A stretch of 64,000 nucleotides of DNA from Streptomyces broussonetiae (GTDB lineage Bacteria > Actinomycetota > Actinomycetes > Streptomycetales > Streptomycetaceae), in assembly GCF_009796285.1 (NCBI RefSeq), contig NZ_CP047020.1, positions 3,968,001-4,032,000 on the forward strand, read 5' to 3'. A model generated the notes under the pieces. It was not told the DNA's origin, did not search any database, and saw nothing but the letters and a program-made list of their open reading frames with translations. This document shows, in pieces, positions 16,354-24,253 of the stretch. A program made the translations under genes and the position numbers. Each line of letters opens with the position of its first letter. The stretch's first letter is position 1.

Positions 16354-16908
16354 CTACACGCCGCGCTGCCTGCGCTTCGCCGCCGCGATCGCGCGGTCCG
16401 ACTCGCGCCGGTCCTGCTTCTCCCGCAGGGTCTGGCGCTTGTCGTACTCCTTCTTGCCGCGCGCGAGAGCGATCTCGGCCTTCGCCCGGCCGTCCTTGAA
16501 GTAGATGGCGAGGGGCACGATCGTGTGCCCGGTCTCCTGGGACTTCGACTCCAGCTTGTCGATCTCCTCGCGGTGCAGGAGCAGCTTGCGCTTGCGGCGC
16601 GCGGAGTGGTTGGTCCAGCTGCCCTGGTGGTACTCGGGGATGTGGGCGTTGTGCAGCCACGCCTCACCGCGGTCGATCTGGACGAAGCCGTCGGTCAGCG
16701 AGGTCCGTCCCTCGCGCAGCGACTTGACCTCGGTGCCCATGAGTACGAGCCCGGCCTCGTAGGTGTCGATGATCGCGTAGTCGTGCCGGGCCTTCTTGTT
16801 CTGGGCGACGATCTTGCGCTTGCCGCCCTTCTCGCCGTCCCTGGCCTTGGCGGCCCCGCCGCCCTGCTTGGGCTGGGACTCCTTGGGTACGTACATTCCC
16901 TTGCTCAT
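16354..16908 (-). CDS. smpB: SsrA-binding protein SmpB
   Basis: A 184-residue protein, longer than the ~160 typical because of a Lys/Gly-rich N-terminal extension (KQGGGAAKARDGEKGGKRK). The conserved core is present: IVAQNKKARHDYAI, YEAGLVLMGTEVKSLREG, AWLHNAHIPEY and the C-terminal YDKRQTLREKQDRRESDRAI that enters the ribosomal decoding centre. It binds tmRNA and delivers it to stalled ribosomes. The start chosen is MSKGMYVPKE; a start four codons earlier is open. It is adjacent to ssrA and downstream of ftsE-ftsX and an S41 protease, a common actinobacterial order. Confidence 0.96.
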   Translation of the reverse strand: MSKGMYVPKESQPKQGGGAAKARDGEKGGKRKIVAQNKKARHDYAIIDTYEAGLVLMGTEVKSLREGRTSLTDGFVQIDRGEAWLHNAHIPEYHQGSWTNHSARRKRKLLLHREEIDKLESKSQETGHTIVPLAIYFKDGRAKAEIALARGKKEYDKRQTLREKQDRRESDRAIAAAKRRQRGV

Positions 16909-16953
16909 AGTGCCGTCCATTTTCGCACTACACAGGGGTCCGGCGGCCAGCCT

Positions 16954-18138
16954 TTAATCGGCGTCGCCCAGGCCGCCGAGCACGGTCTCGGCCCGCTCCA
17001 CGGCGGCCTGCCCGTCGGCCTGCCCGACATCCAGGTCGGGGGTGATACCGCGACCGTCGACGCTGTGGCCCAAGGGGGTGCGGTAGTGCCCGACGGTCAG
17101 TTCGGCGACGGATCCGCCGGGCAGCCGAGTCGGCATCTGGATGGAGCCCTTGCCGAAGGTGCGGGAGCCGATCACCACCGCGCGGCCCCGGTCCTGCAGG
17201 GCGCCGGTGAGCATCTCGGCGGCGCTCATCGTGCCGCCGTCGACCAGGGCGACCAGCGGCCGGGCGGTGGCGCCGCCGGGGTCGGCGTGCAGGGAGCGCT
17301 GGGCGCCGTCGACGTCGTAGGTGGCGACCAGGCCGCCGTCGAGGAAGGCGGAGGAGGTCTCGACCGCCTCGGTGACCAGGCCGCCGGAGTTGCCCCGCAG
17401 GTCGAGGATGATCCCGGCGTCGGCCGGGGCCTGGCGCACCGCGGCGCGGACGGCGTCGCCGGATCCCTTGGTGAACGCGGCGATCTTGATGACCGTGACC
17501 CCGCCGGGCAGCCTGCTCACGCTCACCGAGTCGGTGGACAGGCTGGCCCGGCGCAGTTTCTCGCTCCACGCGCGCGTGCCGCGCTCCAGGCCCAGCGTGA
17601 CGGTCGTCCCGGCGGCCGCGTCGTCGGCGTCGCCGCGCAGTAACGCGACCACGTCGGTGACCGGGCGGCCGTCGACCTTGCTGCCGTCGACACTGGTGAG
17701 CCGGTCGCCCTTGCGGATGCCGGCCCGGTCGGCGGGCGAGCCGGGCTGGACCCTGGTCACCTCGATCCGGCCGTCCTGCTCGCGGCGTGCCCACAGCCCC
17801 ACGCCGGTGTACTTGCCGTCGAGGGCTTCCTGGAACTCCTGGTACTCGCCCTCGGAGTAGACGGCTCCCCAGCGGTCGCCGCTGCGGCTGACGGCCCGCT
17901 CGGCGGCCTCCATCGGGGACTTCCCGTCGGCCGCGGCCTCGGCGGCGGCCTTCTGGACGTCCTCGTGCGGGGTGGTGGCCGTGGCCGCCGGGCCGAACGC
18001 GGGCTTGCGGTTGGGCTGGCCGGCCTCCGGGAAGGAGCCGGTGGCGGCACCGGCGACCAGGACGCCGGCGAAGACCAATGTCAGGGTGGCCCCGCGGCGG
18101 ATGCGGCGGGGCGGGCAGAACAGGTCTCGGCCTGACAT
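16954..18138 (-). CDS. S41-family C-terminal processing peptidase with PDZ domain
   Basis: A 394-residue secreted or membrane-anchored protease. The N-terminus has a hydrophobic signal/anchor (RRGATLTLVFAGVLVAGAA) after Arg residues. A PDZ domain spans about residues 110-200 (GVGLWARR, VQPGSPADRAGIRKGDRLTSVDG). The catalytic region has IILDLRGNSGGLV, the nucleophile Ser in GGTMSAAEMLTGAL and the general-base Lys in GSRTFGKGSIQ. It cleaves C-terminal tails of proteins outside the cytoplasm. It lies between ftsX (separated by a terminator) and smpB. Confidence 0.93.
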   Translation of the reverse strand: MSGRDLFCPPRRIRRGATLTLVFAGVLVAGAATGSFPEAGQPNRKPAFGPAATATTPHEDVQKAAAEAAADGKSPMEAAERAVSRSGDRWGAVYSEGEYQEFQEALDGKYTGVGLWARREQDGRIEVTRVQPGSPADRAGIRKGDRLTSVDGSKVDGRPVTDVVALLRGDADDAAAGTTVTLGLERGTRAWSEKLRRASLSTDSVSVSRLPGGVTVIKIAAFTKGSGDAVRAAVRQAPADAGIILDLRGNSGGLVTEAVETSSAFLDGGLVATYDVDGAQRSLHADPGGATARPLVALVDGGTMSAAEMLTGALQDRGRAVVIGSRTFGKGSIQMPTRLPGGSVAELTVGHYRTPLGHSVDGRGITPDLDVGQADGQAAVERAETVLGGLGDAD

Positions 18139-18162
18139 GGCCGTGAGTCTAGGACAACGCGA

Positions 18163-18194
18163 AGGGCCGTACGGGCGGTTGCCCGTACGGCCCT
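18163..18194. terminator. Terminator after ftsX
   Basis: A perfect 14-bp inverted repeat with a GGTT/AACC loop in the 67-base gap between ftsX and the S41 protease gene. It ends the ftsEX transcript on the minus strand. Confidence 0.8.
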
Positions 18195-18205
18195 CTTGGC
18201 ATGCG

Positions 18206-19123
18206 TCACACCTTCAGGTACTTGCGCAGCGCGAAGAACGCCGCCAAGGACGGCATCAGCACGCTCGTCGCGAGGATCAGCGGCAGCTTGGCCAACACCG
18301 CGTCCCAGCCCACGAAGTTGATGAGCTGGAGCTTGTGGGCGAGGTCCATGCCGTGGTCGATGGTGAAGTACCGGCCGACCAGCAGGGCCACGCAGGCCAG
18401 TCCGCCGCCGATGAGTCCGGCGACCGCGGCCTCCGCGATGAACGGCGCCTGGATGTAGAAGCCCGAGGCACCGACCAGGCGCATGATCCCGGTCTCGCGC
18501 CGGCGGCTGAACGCCGAGACGCGCACCGTGTTGACGATCAGCAGCAGCGCGACGATCAGCATCATCGCCATCACGCCGAGCGCGCCGCGGTTCATCAGGT
18601 TCAGCAGCTGGAAGAGGTTGTCCAGGATGCCCTTCTGGTCCTGCACCGACTGCACGCCGTCACGCCCGTTGAAGGCGCTCGCGACGACCTGGTACTTCTG
18701 CGGGTCCTTGAGCTTGATCCGGTACGACTCCTGCATCTGGTCCGGCGTCAGCGAGCTGGCCAGCGGGGAGTTGCCGAACTGCGCCTTGTAGTGCTTGTAG
18801 GCATCGTCCTGCGACTCGTACGAGACCTTCTCGACGATCGGCATGTTGTGCAGGTCGGCGAGGATCTGCTTCTTCTGGTCCTCGGTGACCGCGCCCTTGG
18901 CGCAGTTGACGTCCGACTCGGCATCGTGCTTGTTGCACAGGAAGATCGAGACGTTGACCTTGTCGTACCAGTAGCCCTTCATGGTGGACACCTGGTCGCT
19001 CATCAGCAGCGAGCCGCCGAAAAGAGCCAAGGACAGGGCGACAGAGACGATGACGGCGAAGGTCATCGTCAGATTGCGGCGGAGACCGACTCCGATCTCC
19101 GACAGGACGAACTGGGCGCGCAT
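18206..19123 (-). CDS. ftsX: Cell-division ABC transporter-like permease FtsX
   Basis: A 305-residue membrane protein with the FtsX topology: a first helix at residues ~21-45, an extracytoplasmic domain of ~125 residues (QKKQILADLHNMPIVEKVSYES, YRIKLKDPQKY), and three helices in the C-terminal half. Two Cys (FLCNKHDAESDVNC) lie in the external part and could pair. With FtsE it transmits ATP-driven movement to peptidoglycan hydrolases at division or sporulation septa. It lies 34 bases downstream of ftsE. Confidence 0.95.
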   Translation of the reverse strand: MRAQFVLSEIGVGLRRNLTMTFAVIVSVALSLALFGGSLLMSDQVSTMKGYWYDKVNVSIFLCNKHDAESDVNCAKGAVTEDQKKQILADLHNMPIVEKVSYESQDDAYKHYKAQFGNSPLASSLTPDQMQESYRIKLKDPQKYQVVASAFNGRDGVQSVQDQKGILDNLFQLLNLMNRGALGVMAMMLIVALLLIVNTVRVSAFSRRRETGIMRLVGASGFYIQAPFIAEAAVAGLIGGGLACVALLVGRYFTIDHGMDLAHKLQLINFVGWDAVLAKLPLILATSVLMPSLAAFFALRKYLKV

Positions 19124-19157
19124 GGCGTCGGGTCAAGCCTTTCCGTCGTGAACTTGC

Positions 19158-19847
19158 TTAGTGCTGGTAGCCGTAGACGCCGCGGGCCTGGTCGCGGACG
19201 AGGCGGCCCTTCTCCAGCTCGATGACGCGCTTGCGCATCTGGTCCACGATGTTCTGGTCGTGCGTCGCCATGATGACGGTGGTGCCCGTCCGGTTGATGC
19301 GGTCGAGCAGCTTCATGATGCCGACGGAGGTCTGCGGGTCGAGGTTGCCGGTGGGTTCGTCGGCGATGAGCAGCTTGGGCCGGTTGACGAAGGCCCGCGC
19401 GATGGCCACGCGCTGCTGCTCGCCACCGGACAGTTCGCCGGGCATACGGTCCTCCTTGCCGCCGAGCCCGACGAGGTCGAGCACCTGCGGCACCGACTTG
19501 CGGATCTCGCCGCGGGACTTGCCGATGACCTCCTGGGCGAAGGCCACGTTCTCCGCGACGGTCTTGTTCGGCAGGAGCCGGAAGTCCTGGAAGACGGTCC
19601 CCAGCTGGCGGCGCATCTGCGGCACCTTCCAGTTGGAGAGGCGGGCGAGGTCCTTGCCCAGCACGTGCACCTGGCCGTGGCTGCACCGCTCCTCACGGAG
19701 GATGAGCCGCAGGAAGGTGGACTTTCCGGAGCCGGAGGACCCCACGAGGAAGACGAACTCGCCCTTCTCCAGCTCCAGGGAGACATCCCTGAGCGCGGGG
19801 CGGGTCTGCTTGGGGTAGACCTTGGAGACGTTGTCGAATCGGATCAC
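19158..19847 (-). CDS. ftsE: Cell-division ATP-binding protein FtsE
   Basis: A 229-residue ABC ATPase. Walker A is VGSSGSGKST, the Q-loop lies in TVFQDFRLLP, the signature is ELSGGEQQRVAIARA, Walker B is LLIADEPTGNLD and the switch His is in MATHDQNIV. The GTG start giving VIRFDNVSKVYP aligns with the family N-terminus; upstream in-frame sequence is not conserved. It partners with FtsX encoded next. It is divergent from a small zinc-ribbon gene across a 238-base gap. Confidence 0.95.
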   Translation of the reverse strand: MIRFDNVSKVYPKQTRPALRDVSLELEKGEFVFLVGSSGSGKSTFLRLILREERCSHGQVHVLGKDLARLSNWKVPQMRRQLGTVFQDFRLLPNKTVAENVAFAQEVIGKSRGEIRKSVPQVLDLVGLGGKEDRMPGELSGGEQQRVAIARAFVNRPKLLIADEPTGNLDPQTSVGIMKLLDRINRTGTTVIMATHDQNIVDQMRKRVIELEKGRLVRDQARGVYGYQH

Positions 19848-20022
19848 GGATGCACCACGGGTCGCCGGGGGTAGATGAGCGTGACCATACGCGAACCGGG
19901 TGTGCAAGTGCAGTCGCAGGTAGAGCTTGGGCAAGACTTGTACGTTTTTGTACCGGCCCCTGTTTCCGTTCGGCTCTCCCGGGGGCCCGCGCACGGCTTG
20001 CGGGAACCTGGCACAGTGGAGT

Positions 20023-20042
20023 GGGGAACGTTCTCGTTCCCC
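20023..20042. promoter_or_regulatory. Perfect inverted repeat upstream of the zinc-ribbon gene
   Basis: GGGGAACG-TTCT-CGTTCCCC, an 8-bp perfect dyad 43 bases before the start at 20086. It may be an operator or a 5' leader hairpin. Confidence 0.4.
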
Positions 20043-20085
20043 AGAGCGTTTTCGTAGTGATGGCCGGTGCAAGGAGGGCGAGCGC

Positions 20086-20277
20086 ATGACGTACGACCGG
20101 TTGGTGTGCGCGAACTGTGCGGCGCCCGTGAGCGAGGGCCGGTGCCCGGTGTGCCGCGCCAACCGCGAGCGACTGCAGCAAGAGGGCTTTCTGGGCGGGG
20201 TGAACCCGATGGCGCTGATCGCGCTGCTGGCGGTGCTGATCGCCGCGGTGGCGCTGCTGGCGCACCAGACCGCCTGA
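20086..20277 (+). CDS. Small zinc-ribbon, single-pass membrane protein
   Basis: A 63-residue protein with a clear AAGGAGG ribosome site. The N-terminal half has two CxxC pairs (LVCANCAAP and GRCPVCRAN) that should bind one zinc ion. The C-terminal half is one hydrophobic helix (PMALIALLAVLIAAVALLA). This is a conserved-looking small membrane protein of Streptomyces, divergent from ftsE. The role is unknown. A convergent hairpin terminator lies 30 bases after it. Confidence 0.85.
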   Translation: MTYDRLVCANCAAPVSEGRCPVCRANRERLQQEGFLGGVNPMALIALLAVLIAAVALLAHQTA

Positions 20278-20307
20278 GCCGCGGCGGAAGGTGCCGTCGA
20301 GACGGCG

Positions 20308-20338
20308 AAGGGCCCGGAGCGCCAAGCTCCGGGCCCTT
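20308..20338. terminator. Bidirectional terminator
   Basis: Thirteen-base stem (AAGGGCCCGGAGC against its complement) with a five-base loop, between the zinc-ribbon gene and the convergent LAETG protein gene. Confidence 0.85.
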
Positions 20339-20380
20339 GCGCATGCGGGGTGCGTGCGCTGCGTGACCGTAGGGCTACGG

Positions 20381-21427
20381 TCAGGCCGCGGCGCCGCCCC
20401 GGCCGTTCATCAGGCGCGGCAGCACACGGAAGCCGATGCCGCCGGCGATCATCGTCGCGGCGCCGATGAGCAGGAACTCGGTCGGGCCGGCACCGGTCTC
20501 GGCGAGCTGCTTGTCGCCACCCTGGGCCTGGGCCTTGTTGCCGGAGCCCGTGTCGGTCAGCGTCGAGGAGCCCGCGTCCTGGGTGGCCTTGCCGCTGCCG
20601 CCCTGCGGGTTGTCGTTGTTGCCGCCGGTGCTGCCGGAGCCGCCCGAGGTGCTGGAGCCGCCGGTGGAGCTGCCGCCGGTGGTGCTGGAACCGCCGGTGG
20701 TGGAGCCGCCGGTGGTCGAGCCACCATTGGTGGAGCCGCCGGTGGTGGTGCCACCGGTGGTCGAGCCACCGGTGGTCGAGCCACCGGTGGTCGAGCCGCC
20801 GGTGGTGGTGCCGCCGGTGGTGGTGCCGCCGGTGGTCGAGCCACCGTCCGCGGTGCCGCCGGTGGTCGAGCCACCGTCCGCGGTGCCGCCGGTGGTCGAG
20901 CCACCGTCCGCGGTGCCGCCGGTGGTCGAGCCACCGTCCGCGGTGCCGCCGGTGGTCGAGCCACCGTCCGTGGTGCCACCATTGGTCGAGCCACCGTCCG
21001 TGGTGCCACCATTGGTCGAGCCACCGTCCGTGGTGCCACCATTGGTCGAGCCACCGTCCGTGGTGCCGCCGGTGGTGGAGCCACCGTTGGTCGAGCCACC
21101 GTCGGTGCTGCCACCGTCCGTGGTGCCGCCGATGCTGACAGTGCCACCGACCGTGGTCCCACCGTCCGTGGTCCCACCGTTGGTCGAGCCGCCGTTGGTG
21201 CCGCCATCGGTGGTGCCGCCGTCGGTGCAGACGGCGACCGGGCAGCCGCCGCCATCGGTGCCGCCGTCGTCGTTCCCGGCGTCCGTGTGCACGCCCAGGC
21301 TGATCGGTCCGGCCTGGACATCGATGCCCGCGGCGGAGGCCGCGCCGGCTGCGGTCAGTGACGCACCGGCCGCGATCACGGCGCCCGCGGCTATCCGCGC
21401 GACCCGGATCCGCGTCTTCTTCGTCAT
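20381..21427 (-). CDS. Sortase-anchored (LAETG) Gly/Thr/Ser repeat surface protein
   Basis: A 348-residue secreted protein. It has a signal peptide (MTKKTRIRVARIAAGAVIAAG... to ASA), then a short region with two Cys (GGCPVAVCTDGG), then about 180 residues of low-complexity repeats built from TDGGSTNGG and ADGGSTTGG units. A Gly/Ser/Gln linker leads to the sorting signal: LAETG, a hydrophobic helix (FLLIGAATMIAGGIGF) and a basic tail (RVLPRLMNGR). LAxTG is the motif used by class E sortases of Streptomyces, so it should be linked to peptidoglycan. The repeats look like a stalk or wall spacer. Identity of the functional head is unclear, since the non-repeat N-terminal part is under 40 residues. 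Confidence 0.87.
   Translation of the reverse strand: MTKKTRIRVARIAAGAVIAAGASLTAAGAASAAGIDVQAGPISLGVHTDAGNDDGGTDGGGCPVAVCTDGGTTDGGTNGGSTNGGTTDGGTTVGGTVSIGGTTDGGSTDGGSTNGGSTTGGTTDGGSTNGGTTDGGSTNGGTTDGGSTNGGTTDGGSTTGGTADGGSTTGGTADGGSTTGGTADGGSTTGGTADGGSTTGGTTTGGTTTGGSTTGGSTTGGSTTGGTTTGGSTNGGSTTGGSTTGGSSTTGGSSTGGSSTSGGSGSTGGNNDNPQGGSGKATQDAGSSTLTDTGSGNKAQAQGGDKQLAETGAGPTEFLLIGAATMIAGGIGFRVLPRLMNGRGGAAA
20821..21060. repeat. 30-bp tandem repeats within the LAETG protein gene
   Basis: Eight in-register 30-bp units. Units 2-5 (20851-20970) are identical to one another and units 6-8 (20971-21060) are identical to one another; the two types differ at a few bases. Each encodes ten residues (T-A/T-D-G-G-S-T-T/N-G-G), so copy-number change keeps frame. 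Shorter 15-bp variants continue on the 5' side in window coordinates (about 20680-20820). Confidence 0.95.
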
Positions 21428-21683
21428 ATGGTTGCTACCCCCAGTAGCTGTTCGTCAATGAGGCGGCGCGTGGGGCATTAGCCGTGATCGACGGGGGGCA
21501 GCCGGTGACGAAGCGCGTCAACTCATTCCCCCGGTTCACATGCGCCCCGCAAGTACGCATGCCGCGGGCAACTCTTCCCATTCTTCAAAGCAACGTCAAG
21601 GCCGTTGCGGGCGCGATGTCCTTTGAATGGGCGTTTGTGATGAGTTGAAGCCTGTAATTGTGATGTAAAACCCAGACATAACA

Positions 21684-21712
21684 ACAACTGCCGCCTCTCG
21701 GGCGGCAGTTGT
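21684..21712. terminator. Terminator after prfB
   Basis: A 12-bp perfect stem (ACAACTGCCGCC and its complement) with a five-base loop, 14 bases beyond the prfB stop, followed on the minus strand by TGTTATG. The rest of the ~256-base gap to the LAETG gene should hold that gene's promoter, and I see nothing else in it. Confidence 0.85.
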
Positions 21713-21725
21713 CATGTCGACAAAG

Positions 21726-22832
21726 TTACTTCTCCTGCTGCTTGCGCCAGCGAATTCCGGCCTCGAGGAACCCGTCGATCTCGCCGTTGAACACGGCCTC
21801 CGGGTTGCCGACCTCGAACTCGGTGCGCAGGTCCTTGACCATCTGGTACGGGTGCAGGACGTACGAACGCATCTGGTTGCCCCAGGAGTTGCCGCCGTCG
21901 CCCTTGAGGGCGTCCATCTTGGCCTGCTCCTCCTGGCGGCGCCGCTCGAGCAGCTTGGCCTGGAGGACGTTCATCGCCGTGGCCTTGTTCTGGATCTGCG
22001 AGCGCTCGTTCTGACAGGAGACCACGATGCCGGTCGGCAGGTGCGTGATGCGGACCGCGGAGTCGGTCGTGTTGACACCCTGGCCACCGGGGCCCGAGGA
22101 GCGGTAGACGTCGATGCGCAGCTCGGACTCGTCGATCTCGACGTGGTCGGACTGCTCGACCACGGGCAGCACCTCGACGCCCGCGAAGGACGTCTGACGG
22201 CGGCCCTGGTTGTCGTAGGGCGAGATGCGCACGAGGCGGTGCGTGCCCTGCTCGACGGAGAGGGTGCCGTAGGCGTACGGCGCCTGCACGGAGAAGGTGG
22301 TCGACTTGATGCCGGCCTCCTCGGCGTACGACGTCTCGATCAGCTCGGTCTTGTAGCCACGCTGCTCGGCCCAGCGCAGGTACATGCGCTGGAGCTTCTC
22401 GGCGAAGTCGGCGGCGTCGACACCGCCGGCCTCGGCGCGGATGTTGACCAGCGCCTCACGCGAGTCGTACTCGCCGGACAGGAGGGTGCGCACCTCCATC
22501 TCGTCCAGCGACTTGCGCACCGCGGCCAGCTCGGACTCGGCCTCGGCACGGGTGTCCGGGTCGTCCTCCTCCTCGGCCATCTCGAAGAGGACGGCGAGGT
22601 CGTCGATCCGGCCGCGAAGCGCCTCCGCCTTCCGGACCTCGGCCTGGAGGTGGGAGAGCTTGCTCGTGATCTTCTGCGCCTCGTCCGGGTTGTCCCACAG
22701 GGACGGCGCGGCCGCCTGCTCCTCGAGCACGGCGACATCTGCCCTCATCCTGTCGAGGTCCAGGACGGCCTCGATCGACTCCATGGTCGAGGAGAGGGAC
22801 TTCAGCTCTTCGGATACATCGACGACTGCCAC
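21726..22832 (-). CDS. prfB: Peptide chain release factor 2
   Basis: A 368-residue class I release factor terminating at UGA/UAA. The peptidyl-transferase GGQ loop is SSGPGGQGVNTTDSAVR. The stop-codon recognition tripeptide, SPF in most RF2 proteins, reads SPY here (RISPYDNQGRR). The GTG start (VAVVDVSEELKSL) has GGAGG upstream; the frame is open much further, but only shadow sequence precedes it. No in-frame UGA or programmed frameshift site is present, as is usual for actinobacteria. It is 44 bases downstream of a Ser/Thr kinase gene on the same strand, possibly co-transcribed. Confidence 0.96.
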   Translation of the reverse strand: MAVVDVSEELKSLSSTMESIEAVLDLDRMRADVAVLEEQAAAPSLWDNPDEAQKITSKLSHLQAEVRKAEALRGRIDDLAVLFEMAEEEDDPDTRAEAESELAAVRKSLDEMEVRTLLSGEYDSREALVNIRAEAGGVDAADFAEKLQRMYLRWAEQRGYKTELIETSYAEEAGIKSTTFSVQAPYAYGTLSVEQGTHRLVRISPYDNQGRRQTSFAGVEVLPVVEQSDHVEIDESELRIDVYRSSGPGGQGVNTTDSAVRITHLPTGIVVSCQNERSQIQNKATAMNVLQAKLLERRRQEEQAKMDALKGDGGNSWGNQMRSYVLHPYQMVKDLRTEFEVGNPEAVFNGEIDGFLEAGIRWRKQQEK

Positions 22833-22876
22833 GCCTCCAGCGTAACGGCTGTGGCAAGGAACCCGGGCAGGGCGTC

Positions 22877-24109
22877 TCAGGGCGCCGACGTGCTGTGGGT
22901 GTCCTGCGCCGGCTGCTGGTCGCCCCCGCCCGAGGAGGCCAGCCACGCGCCGACGCCCACCACGGCCGCCACGACCACCCCTGCCACGCCCAGTGTGATC
23001 CGGCGCCGCCGCATCGCCGCCCGGTGCCGGGCCGAGCCCGGCCGGGGCGCACCGGTGGCCCGGGGAGCGCGAGCGGTCCCATGGGCGCCCCCCGCCAGCT
23101 CGTCCGGCCCCGGCACCCGCATCGAGGTGTGCGTGTCCCGGTTGGAGTCCGGCTTGGCGCCCGGCACCAGCGACACCGCTCCCCGCCGCCGTACCGGCTC
23201 GTCGCCGGCCGGAGCCGACGGGGCCTGCTCCTGGGCCGCGGGCTCCTCGCTCTGGTCCGGCTCGTCCACGTCCAGCGGGGGCATTCCGACCAGCATCGGC
23301 AGCTGCTCGCGCAGCCGCGCCGCCAGCTCCGAGGCCCGCAGCCGGGAGGCGGGCGCCTTGGCCAGACACTGCACGAGCAGCTGCCACAGCTCCTCCGGGA
23401 TACCGGGCAGCGGTACGACGGTCTCGGTGACGTGCCGGCGCAGGACCGCGCCGGGGTGGCCGCCGCCGAAGGGGGTGAAGCCGGCCAGCAGCTCGTACAG
23501 CACGGTCGCGAGGGCGTAGATGTCGACGGACGCGCGCGGCGGCAGGCCCTCGACGATCTCCGGGGCCAGGTAGTCCGGAGTGCCGATGATCTTCGTGGCG
23601 CGGGTCCGCCTGGGCGAGTCGATCAGCTTGGCGACGCCGAAGTCGGTGAGCAGCGCCGGGTGGGCGCCGCCGGGGCCGAGCGGGCCCTGCATGTCCAGCA
23701 GTACGTTCTCGGGCTTGACGTCCCGGTGGACGACCCCGGCCGCGTGGGCCGCCGCGAGCGCGTCGGCGATGTCGGCGGCGATCGCCACGGCCGCCTCGGG
23801 GGCGAGCCGCCGCTCGCGCTCCAGCCGGGTGCGCAGGTCGGTGCCGCGGACGAGGTCCATCACCAGGGCCAGGTCGTTGCCGTCGACCACGAGGTCGCGC
23901 ACGGTGACGATGTGCGGGTGCTCCAGGCCGAGCAGCGCGGTGCGCTCCTGGACGAAGCGTCCGACGAGTTCCTGGTCGGAGGCCAGGTCCTCGCGCAGCA
24001 TCTTGACGGCGACGGGGCCGTCCGGTCCCTCGCCCAGCCACACCGTGCCGGCGCTGCCCCGCCCCAGGATCTGGTTCGCGGTGTACCGGCTGCCGATCTT
24101 CCGTGCCAA
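22877..24109 (-). CDS. pkaB: Membrane Ser/Thr protein kinase, PkaB-like
   Basis: A 410-residue Hanks-type kinase. The glycine loop is ILGRGSAGTVWLG, the ATP Lys is in VAVKMLRED, the catalytic loop VVHRDVKPENVLL, metal-binding LTDFGVAKL and the activation segment end GTPDYLAPEI. A Pro/Ala-rich juxtamembrane stretch leads to one C-terminal helix (ITLGVAGVVVAAVVGVGAWLA) and a short external tail. I chose a TTG start because AGGAG lies six bases before it and the kinase domain starts at once. It is the second of two tandem kinases, like pkaA-pkaB of S. coelicolor, from which the symbol is taken from memory. Confidence 0.9.
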   Translation of the reverse strand: MARKIGSRYTANQILGRGSAGTVWLGEGPDGPVAVKMLREDLASDQELVGRFVQERTALLGLEHPHIVTVRDLVVDGNDLALVMDLVRGTDLRTRLERERRLAPEAAVAIAADIADALAAAHAAGVVHRDVKPENVLLDMQGPLGPGGAHPALLTDFGVAKLIDSPRRTRATKIIGTPDYLAPEIVEGLPPRASVDIYALATVLYELLAGFTPFGGGHPGAVLRRHVTETVVPLPGIPEELWQLLVQCLAKAPASRLRASELAARLREQLPMLVGMPPLDVDEPDQSEEPAAQEQAPSAPAGDEPVRRRGAVSLVPGAKPDSNRDTHTSMRVPGPDELAGGAHGTARAPRATGAPRPGSARHRAAMRRRRITLGVAGVVVAAVVGVGAWLASSGGGDQQPAQDTHSTSAP

Positions 24110-24253
24110 GACTGCTCCTACAGACGCGCGTTGTCGCGTGGTGCCGTTAAAACTACGCGTCCGACGAGCCAACCTTCACCGCGGAGACGGAAATCACCCG
24201 CCAGATGTCGACAAATCCGCAAACTCGCGATCGGATACCGGGGCGTCCCGGGA

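Noticed and set aside
20291..21461. Plus-strand Val/Pro/Gly repeat proteins opposite the LAETG gene
   Set aside because: These frames exist only because the 30-bp repeat is open in several frames. The minus strand has the signal peptide and sorting signal.
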